This document shows positions 12,201 to 25,800 of a stretch of 64,000 nt of DNA, piece after piece. Source of the DNA: Crocodylus rhombifer. Its lineage: Eukaryota > Chordata > Crocodylia > Crocodylidae. Numbering within the stretch: the stretch's first letter is position 1; every line of letters begins with the position of its first letter. The stretch lies in assembly GCA_038503035.1 (NCBI GenBank), contig JAVSML010000995.1, positions 468,126 to 532,125 on the forward strand. Direction: 5' to 3'. A program made the translations under genes and the position numbers. The notes beneath the pieces are model-generated. The model was given only the letters and a program-made list of their open reading frames with translations, made no database searches and was not told the DNA's origin.

Positions 12201-15200
12201 GGGACTACTTAGGGTGTTTATACATGTGCTCCAGGGGAAGTGGGGGAGGGAGGTGCTTTAATTAGAGTGGCTCCAAGAGCTGCTGTAATTTAAGTGCTCA
12301 GATCATTGCATGCATTAGTGTCCCTGCAGCGAAAAATGGCAGTGGGGGGTGCTCTAACTAAAGCTCATTGAATGAGCTTTAGTTAAAGCACCCTCATCAC
12401 CACCACGGGGACTTTGATACATGTGACACTGGAGTCTGCTGGAGCATAGTAATTACCATGCATCATGTCAGTTAATCATGCTGTAATTACAGCATGTTGG
12501 AGCAGCCTCAATGCATGTGTATAGGTGCCCATAGTTATCACATGGGCAGTTGTTTTGTATCCTGCTTTATTTTCTGAATAAACTTTTTTTGTGATAGCAC
12601 AAACTGGGCAGATTTAATATCTAGAAAATGCCCATTTTCATAAAACTTCTTGGTAAGATTAAAAAAGAAATCTCTATTTTATGAAATTGTAATGTGTTAT
12701 TCACTGCTGGTATGTAGTACTTGCACAGATCTTAATTTCTTAAATCAATTTAAGTTTTAAATGTTAAACCTTTAATGAATGTGATGAGAAATGTGCTTTA
12801 TTTTGATGACTGTTTGCAGGATATTTTTCTTAGTGCTTTATTACACTTTGAACTGCATGGTAAGGGAGAAACAGGATTTCATAGCAACTCTTGGTGATAT
12901 CCTTCTCAGGCGGGAATTAGTAATGCAAAAAACAAACTTTAATAAATTGCTAGAGAATTTTGTATTTGCAGTGGAAGAGTCAACAAAGACACTTTATATA
13001 TATTTATATTTTAGTTTAGAATTAAATGCTGCAGTGTTTATTTAGAAATACTTAAGGGGCTCATGGCCAGGCATATTTCTTTTTTATTCAAAGCTAGATT
13101 TTTATTCTTTCCTTGGAAAAGCCCTTTGGGAATCGGTCTGCTTTTGTTTTCTTTTCTTCCATGTGCAGCCTGCATGATGTATTGATGGAACTGCAGAAGA
13201 AGCAATTGCAGCAGTTGTCTGACTGGTTGACTGTCACAGAAGAACGCATTCAAAAGATGGAGTCTGAGCCCTCAGCTGAAGATTTAGAGTTGCTTCAAAA
13301 GCAGATGGAAGAACATAAAGTAAATGCCTTTCTGTATTGTACATCATGAGGGGAAAAACGTAAGGTCTAATAACAAAAATACTCAGCTGTGGCAGCAACT
13401 GGTCTTCTTTTCTGAGGCAGGGTTTAGACCTCAGTCCACCGAGGAAGTATTTTTTGATGGCCTTGATGTGAAAGTGGATAGTGACAAGGAGGAGGGAAAC
13501 CAGATCCATCAGAAAGCACTTTGTTAGCTGTATCATAGCACCTCTACTGGTAGTGGCCTATCTTCCTTTCATGCAGTGAACATGTTGGCTGCCAGGTGGG
13601 GAGGGGATGAAAACATACAGATAATTTGTCCATAATGCCTTCATTGTGGCGGTGCTCCAGTACATTGGATTCTTCGTCTCTTTTGACCACCTGTGCCTTC
13701 CAAGTCCAATTCCTTGCTATTGCGTGTTGCCTTTTCATATTTACAGATAACAGTAAGGTCTGAAGAAATTGCATTTTTATTTCCGCAAGGTCTGCGTTAT
13801 ACTACGTAGTTTCAGTCTTCCTCCATGTGTCGCTTTCCTGTAGTGGCTGAACTCCTTTGTTCTGTTGGGACAGTAAATCCTACCCTGTAAGTGAGAAAAG
13901 GCCACCAGAGTGGAGCTGACAGAAACTATATGTAGATGTCTGTTTTCTGCCAACAGCTGCGGCCTCTTTAATGGTTGGTGCCTCTTAGAAGGGCAGGGAC
14001 TGCACCTTGGCATAGCTGCTGTCAAGAGTTGTGTGACTTTGGCAGTACCTGTGAAGTCTGCACATGCACAGCAGCTTCTCTGTGGTGGCGGCGGCTGTGT
14101 GTCAGTAGCAGTTCTCTTGGCAGAAGGCTTGCAAGGTAGAGACAGGCTTGAAGCCAGCTTTCTGGAGCTGAGCCTGGCCTGCTGACCTGTATGTGCTTAT
14201 AACGGCAAGAGGGCTTTTAGATGCTCATTGCTCTTCCAGCTTTGATCGCTTTGATCAGTGTTGAGAAGGACATTCATCTGGTGGTGGCACAGCTTGTGAA
14301 CTTTTTTGCCATTATGGATGTATCTTAAAGGCCATGAAGGTTAAAACGGTACTAAAAGGGTAGGTTTTGTCCTGGATAATTGATCAGACTTTCCACATCC
14401 TGCTCTTGCCTTGTGGTGGCTTCTTCCCTTCCTTTGCCAAGTGGCGGCATTTCATTTGACCTTCAGGCATATGGTCATTGAAAATGATACAGGGTTTTGT
14501 GGGATTAAAGGTGCTGTTGAAAATGTAAAACAGCAGGCATTTATCTTGCAGAGGTACTTGAAGTGTTATTTTGTAACCTTTTATCTTATTCAGGGGTTGT
14601 CTGAATAATCCCCACTGTTTATGGAAGCAACTTGGTTTTACATTTTATGATTTAGAGATTTATTTATCCCTTCCGACCCCCAAAAATCTATCTCAGTAGA
14701 TCGACTCTGACCCCTTGCCCTGACCAGGAAAGTGTGTTGGGGTCAGATGACCCCAGCTAGGTGTTTGTCCAGTCTCATCTTAAAGACCCTCAAGGTAGGG
14801 GAGAGCACCATGATGATCTGATATGGACAGCAGTACAATGACAGATAATATTAGCGCTGAAACTAACAGTGTAGCTGGTATGAGCAGTAAAACTGAGAGT
14901 CTGCCCAAGATGGGTAGTGTGCAGTGTCTTTCTGACTGGATATCTGTGGGGATTTCAGAAGGCTAGCTCTGTTTGTCCTATATGAGTAGCTGCCCACATT
15001 AATCGTGTACATTTTAAATGATGGGGATTATAGTTCCATTTACAATCTTATAATTTGTAGTTACAGTAACTATAAGCTACTGCTAGCTAACAGGGCTCTC
15101 TGTTTTTTGCAGTTGCTGTGTAGTCTCTTGGGAATGATCTCTGAACATAATATGCCATGTCATTTAATGCATCCAGATAGTTGTCATTATTGTTCCCTCA

Positions 15201-18200
15201 TAACCTATTAAAAGACGAGAGTGTTTGCTAATTTAGTCTGCTGTTGGTCTCCAAAATTTGATACTTTGTTATCTATAGTAGAATATTTTTATAGAAGCTC
15301 TAAGCATATATATAAAATTATAGGTTCAGAAAGACAACGGGTTAATGGACTAAATATGTGAATTTTCAGACATCATTTTTTATACTTTGGTATGCCAGTG
15401 GCGATTTTTTTTTTTTAATGAAGGCTAACAGAGCAACACATATTGGAGATTTTGATTAAGCTATAAAACACCTGCTCATATTTTTAAATATTTGAAAATA
15501 GATTTTAGGTCCATTGAACTCTCCAGCATCATATAGTTGTATTTGTTTAAATTTTGAAATGACTCTTGTTGGTACATTGTTTAATGTTGAAGCTTAAGCA
15601 ATTTGCCACACAATTGTTTATATTACTGTGGTTAGAAAGGCTGATTCCCCTAACTGTTCAATTTCTATAACCATTGATCTTGTTTCTAGGAGCTGCAGAA
15701 TGACCTTGAGACAGAACAAGTTAAAGTAAACTCTCTAACCCACATGGTGGTGATTGTTGATGAAAATAGTGGTGAGAGTACCACAGCTGTCTTGGAAGAA
15801 CAACTGCAGGTAAATGTATTGTATGCTTTCTAGTATATGCAGTGGTAAGTTGTTTGCTACCTCAGTCCAATAGTTACAATAATTTAATTTTGAAGCTGTT
15901 CTAAATAAATACCACTTAATTGTTAATCAACCTAATTCATATTTTTTCTCCTCTTGTAATTTGTCTGTGTATTTTGACACCTGTGGTTTGATAGCATGTT
16001 TCATGTATTTAATGTAAGATATTAAATCCAAGTGTGGAAAGATATTTTTTCTGAAGAACTTGGCTGGCAAACCTAGGAACAGAGAATGAATTTATCATCT
16101 GCTGAGTACAAACATGACACCCCATCAGTTTAAAAAATAGACCCATTTATATTTTGTAAACTAATTTTTAAATCTGTTATTTATGAAAGCTTGCACATCA
16201 ACATAACACTAGCAATATCAATAATAATATCAACATAAAGAATTATTAAAATTACCAAGAGTAAAATGTATAAATGTATATAAAGCAGTTAGGAGCCCAA
16301 GCCCTTTTACAGATGATAATTATTAACAATCAGTGCAAATCAAGTGACATGCACCTTTTGAAAAATGTTTCCTGTTGGCAGTTTCATTTGTGGAACTCTG
16401 CAAACCCAGTGGACTTATGTAGTGGGCTTTTATTAAGCCTTTTGTATAAATAATTTTAATTGAGATGTTAAATGTGATGAAAAATTATTTTAAAGTCGTT
16501 ACTGTGGTATATATTTTCAGAGCAATTACTATGGTATTTTTCAAATGACCTAAAATAAGTAGATTCTACCTTGGCATAAAATAGGATGTATTTAAGGGTG
16601 TGACTTAAGCAATGACTGAGTGACATATGTAAGTTTGCTCTTGTTGAAGAGAAATTTGTTTTACTTACTCCTGGAGGAAAAGGGGCCAAAACTGAGTCCC
16701 ATCCTTGTGCTTTATGTAAAGCAAGAGGAGCAATTTTAGGTTTGGATGATAATATCTTAGAAAGTAGCATTATAATTTAGAGAAAGTAATTTATGATTTG
16801 AATATCTTGCTTTTTGTAAGGTTCCTAGTGGGCTTTTAACTCTTTATAAATGTCTTGCTGCTCTAGAGACTTGGTGAGCGCTGGACAGCGGTTTGCCGTT
16901 GGACTGAAGAACGTTGGAACAAGCTGCGAGAGATTAAACTACTGTGGCAGGAACTCTTGGAAGAGCAGGTTAGTAACTGTGCAAAACTTAGAATCACACG
17001 CATAATTGTAACTACTCATTTATTCTTAACAAATAATTTGACAAATAAACTGAATTAAATCACTTTTGTCTGGGACTCACGTATACCTACATAGAAATAA
17101 TATGAGTTGTGTGAGGACAGGCAGATCTAAAATTAATCCAGTAAAAAAAGGACAGTCCTCCCCTGTTGTGTGAGGACAGTGAAGATCTAAATTCAATCCA
17201 GTAAAAAAGGATTCTGAGATTTCATATCTGGTACTTAAGGACTATTAAGGAACTGAAGAACTGAGCAAAAGCTGTGCTCTGTGACAGAGAAACCTGAAGA
17301 GCCACTGATTTTCAGCAAGCCTTGATAGGTGGGGGTTTCTTTGGGAGCAAAGTGGAATTTGTCCTCTAGTGGAGAGGATTAGACTGGACTGGAGCCCAGT
17401 GAAATAGTGCAGGGCTGGCTCCATTACTGAAGTCTTGAAGCACTGTGCCCTGCCACGGTTAGTAATATTTTGTGCTGTGAGTGTTTTTTACCAGTTGTAT
17501 TTTTTTAAAAACTCCTTTGTTCGGTTTTAAATTTTGACAGTGTATTTCATTGTTTTTATATTGTTAATTTGAATAATCCTTACTCCTTTGTTCATAATAA
17601 AACTCTTGTGCATTCCTTGAATATAATATAGAAGTAGGGATATCAAAGCACAATAACAAGCATCTCATCTTTTATGATCAATATTTGAGCTGTATAACCT
17701 GTGTAAGTTTCTACTGTCATTAGGCTGTCATTAGCTAACAATGTACATTTATATTATGTTGAGTCAGTTCAAGAATTTGCAATAGATTTATTTTGAATCT
17801 GTCCATACACCCCTAAAATAGCAAAACATTTTTAATTGTTTTAAGGCCAGTGAAGAAGGGAGTGAAGTCAAAGTTGTTGTTTATTGACCGTGACAATAAA
17901 GCAAGTGAATTCCTAAGTAATTGGTGGCCTGATAGTTCTAAAAGGTTTCCCAAGTGTGCTGTAAATGCTGCCAACATTGACAAGTGTGCTTCATTTTGCA
18001 GTCTATTAATCATGGCTAATTTCTTTAAAAATGTTAATGTAAAATAAAATGGTCAGTCTGATGTATTGAGGTACATGCCAGTCTTTTCCGCATCTGTGAG
18101 CATCTGAATTCTTGGTTGAGAGCTCATGGTTATTCTGTAGTGCTCTTAAGATCCAATGCTTTGACTTCAGTATGATGACATTACATGTTATTTATATTTG

Positions 18201-21200
18201 TTTTTATGTATGCAAAGATAAAATAAAACTATTTGGGTTCTGTGGCCATCAGAAGCCAAAGAATGGTACTTACGTTATTAGTAGCAAAATGCGTACCTGA
18301 GGTTTTGACAAAAGTATTTATTTTCGTAGATGTATTTCAGTTGTATCTAGACACCCAGACTGCGTCCACACAAACGTGGATGTTTGGTTCCCTGGGGACA
18401 AGTAGTGGTGGCACACCTTGCGCCGCCACTACTTGTCACTGGGGAACACCCATGCCATGCATGCTTTGGTGTACGGCAAGTTACCCTTGGGTGGTGTAGG
18501 GGAGGCTGGGGCCACTAGGCTTACCTGGGGTCCTTGGGGCCTCCTGGGGCTGCTGCAGCAGCAGCAGTTCTGTGCAGAGCCTGGCCAGCAGCCGCAACAT
18601 AGTTCTGGGTGGCCCAGCTCCGTTTTTGAGCGGTACGTACTGCTGGTGTGTGTGCTGCTCCGTGGCTTTTTCCTGCAGGTTTTTTATTGCTTATTTTTTG
18701 TTTGGTTGGGTTTTTTTTTTGACCTCTGGGTATCCCAAAAAACCCATGGGGGAAAAAAAACGAGCAGTGCATGCACAGGCAGTGCTCCCTTACAACACGG
18801 AGAACATCTGACTGTGCGGTATGTGGCACTGCAGATGTGCTTGTGTTGCCACATACCACACAGCTGTGCTCGTCTGGATGTGGCCTCAGAAGTTAGCATG
18901 ACTCTACCCTGAATTTGTAACACATTTTAGCGAGCAGTCTATCAAATCCCACTTATTTGTAAATACGTGTTTTCATGTAAACTTGTAAAATTATATATCC
19001 CATAATTTTATAGTGGTGTATTCATTTAGTTAGGACCCATCTTTAACCAGAAAATGAGGACAGATTATTTAGCTAATGAAGATAGGTGTCTGGCTCATAA
19101 TAAATATGTACATAATGTGTGCGTGACCGAAAGACTGAAAAATTTTTGTGGGGTCTTTCTTTTCCTGTGTAAAAAGAAGATAATAGCGATGGAAATGTTG
19201 TTTTTTACTTGTCATTTTATTGTAGGAACTAAGTAGCTCAAAGTATTGTTTGTGTTTTGATGATCTGGGCAAATACTCACTCACTCACTCACTCACTCGA
19301 ATTTGAATCGTACATTTGCTATTGCCAAGCTCTCACATAAGCAACCTTGTCAGCTAGAAACTCCAAGATAACTGGAAATACTGTGTTTACAACCAATTTA
19401 AAATTCTCTCAGAATACGTGCATAACCAAAAAAAATATTTTAAAGCATTCAGCTGCTGTCATTTTCCTATTTCACCCATGAAATGGAAGGATGAGTACAG
19501 AGATTCATTAGCCTTTTGTGGCTGCCTAAAGCATCTTTGGAAGTCAGACAACGAAGTCGTCATAATTCTTACCACTCAGGAAACAAATTCCTCATTCAGT
19601 GCCATATATTTCTTAGCACTATAATAATTATTTTTGAGTTTCATAAAGAGGGTTATCTCTGATGGCCAAGTTAGCAGAGATTAATTGAAGGGCTTTTTAA
19701 CTTATCTATTCAGTATAAAATGCGCTGGCTGGAACATTAGCTTGATTTTCTAATGCGTATGTGGTGGTATAGCTTTGTTAATTCAGGCCTTCTGGAATTT
19801 CCATCACTTACATTTTGCTGTCTGTACATTTATGTATTCGGTTTATACAGGAAGTGAAAAGTACTAGGGCTGTGCAAAGCTTCAGTCGCTGATTCGATTT
19901 GGAGGAGATTCAGCCCGATTCGGTGGCCAAATCTCCGAATCCAAATCTAATTAGAAGACCCATTAATCTCTCCAGTTCGGAGAGATTTGACTATTCAGTC
20001 ATAGACACAGCTTTATATGTTTTTTCCACATACCTCAAGTTAGCAGGCGGCTCGTGAACACTGAGATGCTGGGGTGGATGGAACATCCCATGGGAGTTTG
20101 GGGGGGTTCCCCCGTGCGCTTGGTGGTGGATCGAGAAGTGGACTGGAAGCACTTTCGGTCCATTTCCGGGTCCACCGCCAAACACACACAGGGTGCCCCC
20201 TCGTGCTCCTGTGGGATGGTCCAATCTACCCTACCATCTAAGCATTCACGAGCCGCTCCTGATACCTCGAGGTGTGTAGAAAAAACATTTAAAGGTGTGT
20301 CTATGGCCGAATAGCTGATTCTCCAAATAAGAATTGAATCTTCAGATTCAGATTTGGGCCAATAGAATTGGGATAGTGATCCGCATTAGCAAATCAAATC
20401 ACTGTCCCCTGAATTGGGCTGAAATTGAATTGAAAACAGCCCGCTTCGCATACCCCTTAAAAAAAATACATTACTGTTTAAGTGTTGCTATACTCAGTCC
20501 TAGGCCAGTGGCAGGACTGAATCTGGTGGTCATTTTAAAATGTAGTGTCTGTAAACTGCAAGTTTTGTCTACAAAAGCAGATATATCTCAGTGGTTACCC
20601 TGGGGTCCCTGGAGAGTTAATTGACTATTGGGGCCTGGAGAATTAGGGCCTTGGTAATTTGCTTTTGTTTTCTTTTTTTTTTTGGGGGGGGGGGGTTGGG
20701 GTTTTTTGGTCTTTTCTTTTTTGGTTCCAGCTGTTAAGGTTCATTGAAAGAAGATTGTAACATATTACACACTTGATAATATCACTTTTTCTTTCAAGTC
20801 CACTGCTGTAGTTGCCACAGGGGTAGTATGTGGTCCCTAAGAGGAAAGGCAGTGGTCTGGACAATTTAGATATGACAGTTTTACTGTAAACACATGGCCC
20901 ACAATGTGAAAAATGTTAAGGAAATTCCTGATTTGTACTACTCAAAGCAGGATTTTTCATCTTTTTTAAACAGTATGGGTTTCTATCTCCAGTGGTTTGT
21001 GAAGTGTTGCCTGCTAAAATTGTCATAGTTGAGTTAGGAATAGACAAACTGGTAATGGTAATGATTTAATGGCATTTTCGATATATGTGAGCTGCAAGTC
21101 TGACCTATTAGCTGCGAAGGCTAGAAGAGATGCACACCATTACCTGCACATATTCTGAAAGCACACTGTTTGGAAACTCTAGTCCTGAATCAATGATAAG

Positions 21201-22772
21201 TGGGGGGGAGGCTAGAAGTGAAACTCAAAGTTTCATTTTTCCAATTATAAAAATTCTCATTGAAATAAAGTCATGTTGTAAAGCAATAATTGAAATACTT
21301 CATTATGAAAACACTGAAACCAAACTGTCAGACTTGTAGAGAAACTTTAGGCTCTTTTTTCAATTGAAACATTGGGCCAAACTTGGCATGAATTCCTGAA
21401 GCATTGAAGCTGACCTGAATGTATTTTTCAGGGGAAAAAAATGACTGGAAATTATTTCAGAGGGTTCTAGTTCAGTATTATCCCAATATACATAGTAAGT
21501 ATGCCTGTTAATGTCGACTGAAATTTGGTACATGTAAGGGTTGTGGTGCCATTTTGATCTAACATGAAAATCTGAACGAAAGAATTTGCCCTTAGTTATG
21601 GTGATTTATTATGCTGAAATTCTTTGAAGCTAGTCCCATGTTGTTTCCTTTCTTCCTTTTAGTGCCTGTTGAAAGTTTGGCTAACTGAAAAAGAAGCAGC
21701 TTTAAGTAAAGTCCAAACAAGCAATTTTAGAGATCAAACAGAGCTGAGCACAAATGTTCGGAAACTGGCAGTGAGTATTGCTACCCTGGTCTCTTTGTCA
21801 TTTTTTAAAATTTGATTTGTTAAATAATAGAACCTTATTTAAGATGCAGCCAGTCCTCTAGCGTGTATATAGAGACAAATATCTATCCTCCATCAACAGT
21901 GCTCCTTTAACCCAGGTCAGTATCCATGGAGGAGTCTTGTGTCCTTTTCTTCTGTTCTATCTGCCAGCAGCTCTATAGATTACATAGTGTGTCAGGCATC
22001 TGTATTTCTTCCTCTGTATGCAACTTGCTTAATGTTTCGCACCCCTTTTTTCCTCAGAACTCTGTATGTTATAAAACTCACTATCTTTCATCCTTCTCTG
22101 CTTTTAGATTTCAAATTCCTTCTAAATTTTTTTTCAACTGTTAGCTCATAGAAGTTGCACTCTCTTTCAATATTCAAAAAAGTTTCCCAAACTTTCTGGC
22201 TTGGAAGTACGAAAACGTTCTTTTTTAGCAACTCTAAGAACGTCCATTAAATTTCTAAATAAGCATATTTTTCAGTCTCCTCTGTAGAACATTGTTTGAT
22301 AAAAGATATTTTTCATTTCCAAAACTTCCCAAACATTGAAAATTAGTCAGTAATTTTAGCTTTTTGTCAATTTTTAAAAAAATAAGTAAAGAACACAGTT
22401 GCTCTGACTTCACCTGTGAATGCTTAGCATCTGTAAAAATTAGGCTGTATATTCTTTGCTTGGTGTTTGTCTAAATGTTTCACTGAAGTTTGTTTTTCTT
22501 TTTTTCCTTTGAAAAATGACATCTCTTTTGCTCATTTGAAGTATTTTGGAGAACTCTCATTCTATGGGCTGCTTTTTTAAGCTGGAGTGAAAGGGGTGAG
22601 AATGTAGGTGGCCTTTGCCCTCTTAAACTCTCCTTCTAGCCTAGCATCATTTAAAGGGGATTTTCTGGGATTTGTGGCTTTACTTCCTTCTCTTTCTGTT
22701 CCAAAAAAACCACTATAAAAGTTAAACTCCATTCTTGCATTACAGGGTGAGTGCCCTGTATGATTAATAAAG

Positions 22773-22804
<32 letters not shown>

Positions 22805-25800
22805 GTCAGCATGTTTAACTAAGCTAGCATTTTAGTAATACCGGTAAAATGGCATTACTGATTATCCAGTATAATAGTAATTTTGTGGGCTTATTATGCT
22901 TTTTTATGTCTCTTGTAGCATGGTAAAACATGGTGCTTTCAAACTTGTAGCATCCATAGATCATAGATAGCATCCATAGATCATGTGATAAATTGCCCAT
23001 GGAATTTAAAAACAAAAGAGCAAATTAGCATGTGATCTGAAAATTCATACGGTCAATTCATTGTTTTTTCAATGTCAGATTTTGAAGGAGGATATGGGAA
23101 TGAAGTGTCAAATGCTAGACCAGCTAAGTGAGATTGGTCAAGATGTGGCACAGCTCCTTGGGAACGAAAGGGCTTCAAATAAAATTGACTGTGATCTGGA
23201 GGAACTAACTCAGAGGTGGGACAGCTTAGTTCAGAAGCTTGAGGACTTCTCTAACCAGGTACCCAAACAGTAACACACTGTCTTTCAGTTTTTCAGATGT
23301 GTGTGCTTATATGCACAAAATCCTGCGGAATGTTTGTTAACAGCTTAGGGGAAATGGGTTCAGGTGCTTAGACTCCTGGCCAGTTTTATTCCTGGTATAT
23401 ACTCTGAGGACTTACTTGGTTTTCAGACTGCAAAGTAGTTAACTCCGCAGACACTGCTCTTCTGTTTTTACTGAGAGTAAAAAACATGGGCAGACTGTAT
23501 TGGTATCTTCAGTTTTACTGGTGGGCAAAATGCTTTGCTTTAAGTTGCATACCGTGTTTTTGTTTAAGTGACTTTCTAAACATTGTAAGACTGCTGAAAC
23601 TGGCTGATGTGTGGTTTATAAGTCAGAGTTAATGTCTAGTCATACCAGAATTTTAGTTTAGCCCACTTTGATTTTTTTTTCTCTGTATAAAACAGATTTA
23701 CCCCACTGGATTGAGCATCAACATTTATTTTGACACACAAGAATAGTAGCATGGGTGAAGTGTTTAGTATGTCTCTTACTGTTCTGGGTTCTAGTTGGCA
23801 TTTCTTACTTGGGTGATCTCTTACTGACCTTGGTAAGGATTTTGTTTCACTAAGGCGCTCTGAGTAGGACTCTTAGGACTTCATTTTCCCAAAGCCTTTA
23901 GCTTAACTTTTACTTGCACTCCCGGGTGACGTGGTTCAAACCCCATTTGAGTCTTTAGAAGGCATCCCAGTGGCTTTAGTGGCATTTGGATCGGGTCCCT
24001 TTTGTGTCAGACTTTACATAATTGAAGCTTTACTTATGAAAAAAAATGTTCTGCAACATGAATACATTTTAATTATACTAAAACAGGCCTTAAAGAATCT
24101 TATTTGTAACTATTGAATAAAAATCTATCATGAGTGTTGTTGAATAAGTTTATTCTTTGCTGAGTGTTCTGCAGAAATGATAATATTTGACAACTTTTGA
24201 TGAAAATACTATATGAAAGCTGGTTATGATGATTGCTAGTATCGGCTGGATTTATTACTGCCATATCAAGGCAATGGATTAATTTAAATTTAATATGGAG
24301 TTTATATTATAAAACAACATTTTTTACTCATCATTTGGTGTAGGTGACTCAGGCTGTGGGAAGTATAGGGTTGTCCCAAGTTTCACACAAGACTGTTATG
24401 GAAATGGCATCTGTAAAGGAGCAGGTGACAGTAAAACGGTCCAGACAAGAATTGCCACCACCTCCCCCACCAAAGAAAAGACAAATCCCTCCGGACATTG
24501 AAACAAAGAAAAAGTAAGAACACGTTGTTGGCGTTTTTACTCACCACATAACTTTTTCAATTTCATTTCAGAATGAAAGACTAAGGAAAATATCTTGATT
24601 TAAAAAAAGAGGCATTTGTTACTTGTATTGTAGTTTTTCGGGCCCTGATTTAGCTGAAATTTTTAGTTGTTTTGTGTTGATCCCTTTGTGATAGTAGGGT
24701 TCATTTTGCACTGAATCCCTGCTCAAGCACAACCTGCAACTTTGCCAAGGTTTAAGTGGTGACTAAATCTTTTGGAAGTAATAGATAACTATTAATCCTT
24801 TCCTTGGTCAAAAATCAAATGATCTGTCTTTTCTCTCAAATGTGTTTTCTTATAGACCTGACTTCTGGTTTAAGTTGTGAGGCTGATTAACTGTGTATTG
24901 TGTGGATGTTTGTGTGTGTGGTGGGTGACGCCAATTAGACGCTCTGTTCTCTGTGCCTAAATGAGTGACTGAAAATGTCATTTATTGTACCCGTTTTCCT
25001 TGGTAAAAGCATTTTGGGTCTCTCAAAGAAAGCCACAGTGCAACCATTGCAAAGTACTTTATTTAGTTATTTCTTTCAAATTTTATTAGAAAGGTATAGT
25101 AGCACAGAAAAAGGTGGACCATGAAAAAAGAGAAGATGCAAAATTTTTAGCGAGATCTTATTTTGGAGATCCCTGTTCCTACTCCCACCTCTACCCCTAC
25201 TTCCATCCAAATCTAAGGAGGTGTCCTTTATAAAATATCATACTTACAACTAGATGCTGTTGTTAAGATACATGAACAAGGAAATGCTGTCCCTGTATTT
25301 ATCTTAGGCCTCTTGCTTTTCATTCCTTTTACACTTTTAAAAAAAATCAGCAGTTTGAATTCTCTGTATACCTAAGTATTGGGCCTGAATCAGGAACAGG
25401 GCTTCACTGTCCTAGGTGTAGTTCTCATTTTACAGATGGAGAATGGAGACAGAGAGAGATTAAAGGGGTTGCTCAGAGTCACACAGGCAGTCCAAGAAAC
25501 TGAACCTAGATTTCTGAAGTCCTAGCCTAGTGTTTTAACCATAATGCCATCCTTCCTCTTAGTGGTTCCTGCTGTACAAACTGTTTTTGCTTTATCATCT
25601 GCCTTCCTTGTATTAAAGTTGTATCAGCAAGTGTACTGGGGGGAAAAAAATGGTTAAACTTTCAGTTGCTGTTTTCTTGCTGTACCTCCCTGTAGCTTGT
25701 ATTTGAGCCAGTAAATGAACAATGACAGGAAATCTGCAGATTCTCCCATGAACAGTTCCTTAGTGACTAACATTAACTTGCCAGAATTTGTTTCTCACTG

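Larger units (their letters stand above)
16969..21662 (+). other. UTRN: UTRN intron, 4694 bp
   Basis: It contains a 59-bp tandem duplication at 17106-17210, an inverted-repeat element at 18360-18890, a (CACT)n microsatellite at about 19275 and the palindromic MITE at 19865-20461. It also has a T/G low-complexity run near 20673-20710. Other parts appear ordinary. Confidence 0.75.

Noticed and set aside
13324..13527. Continuation of the exon at 13169 into the intron
   Set aside because: The donor GTAAAT after CATAAA matches the family exon end (151 bp), and the read-through meets a stop soon after.
18233..18923. Open frames up to 164 codons
   Set aside because: They lie in an inverted-repeat element, and frames exist on both strands because of its hairpins.
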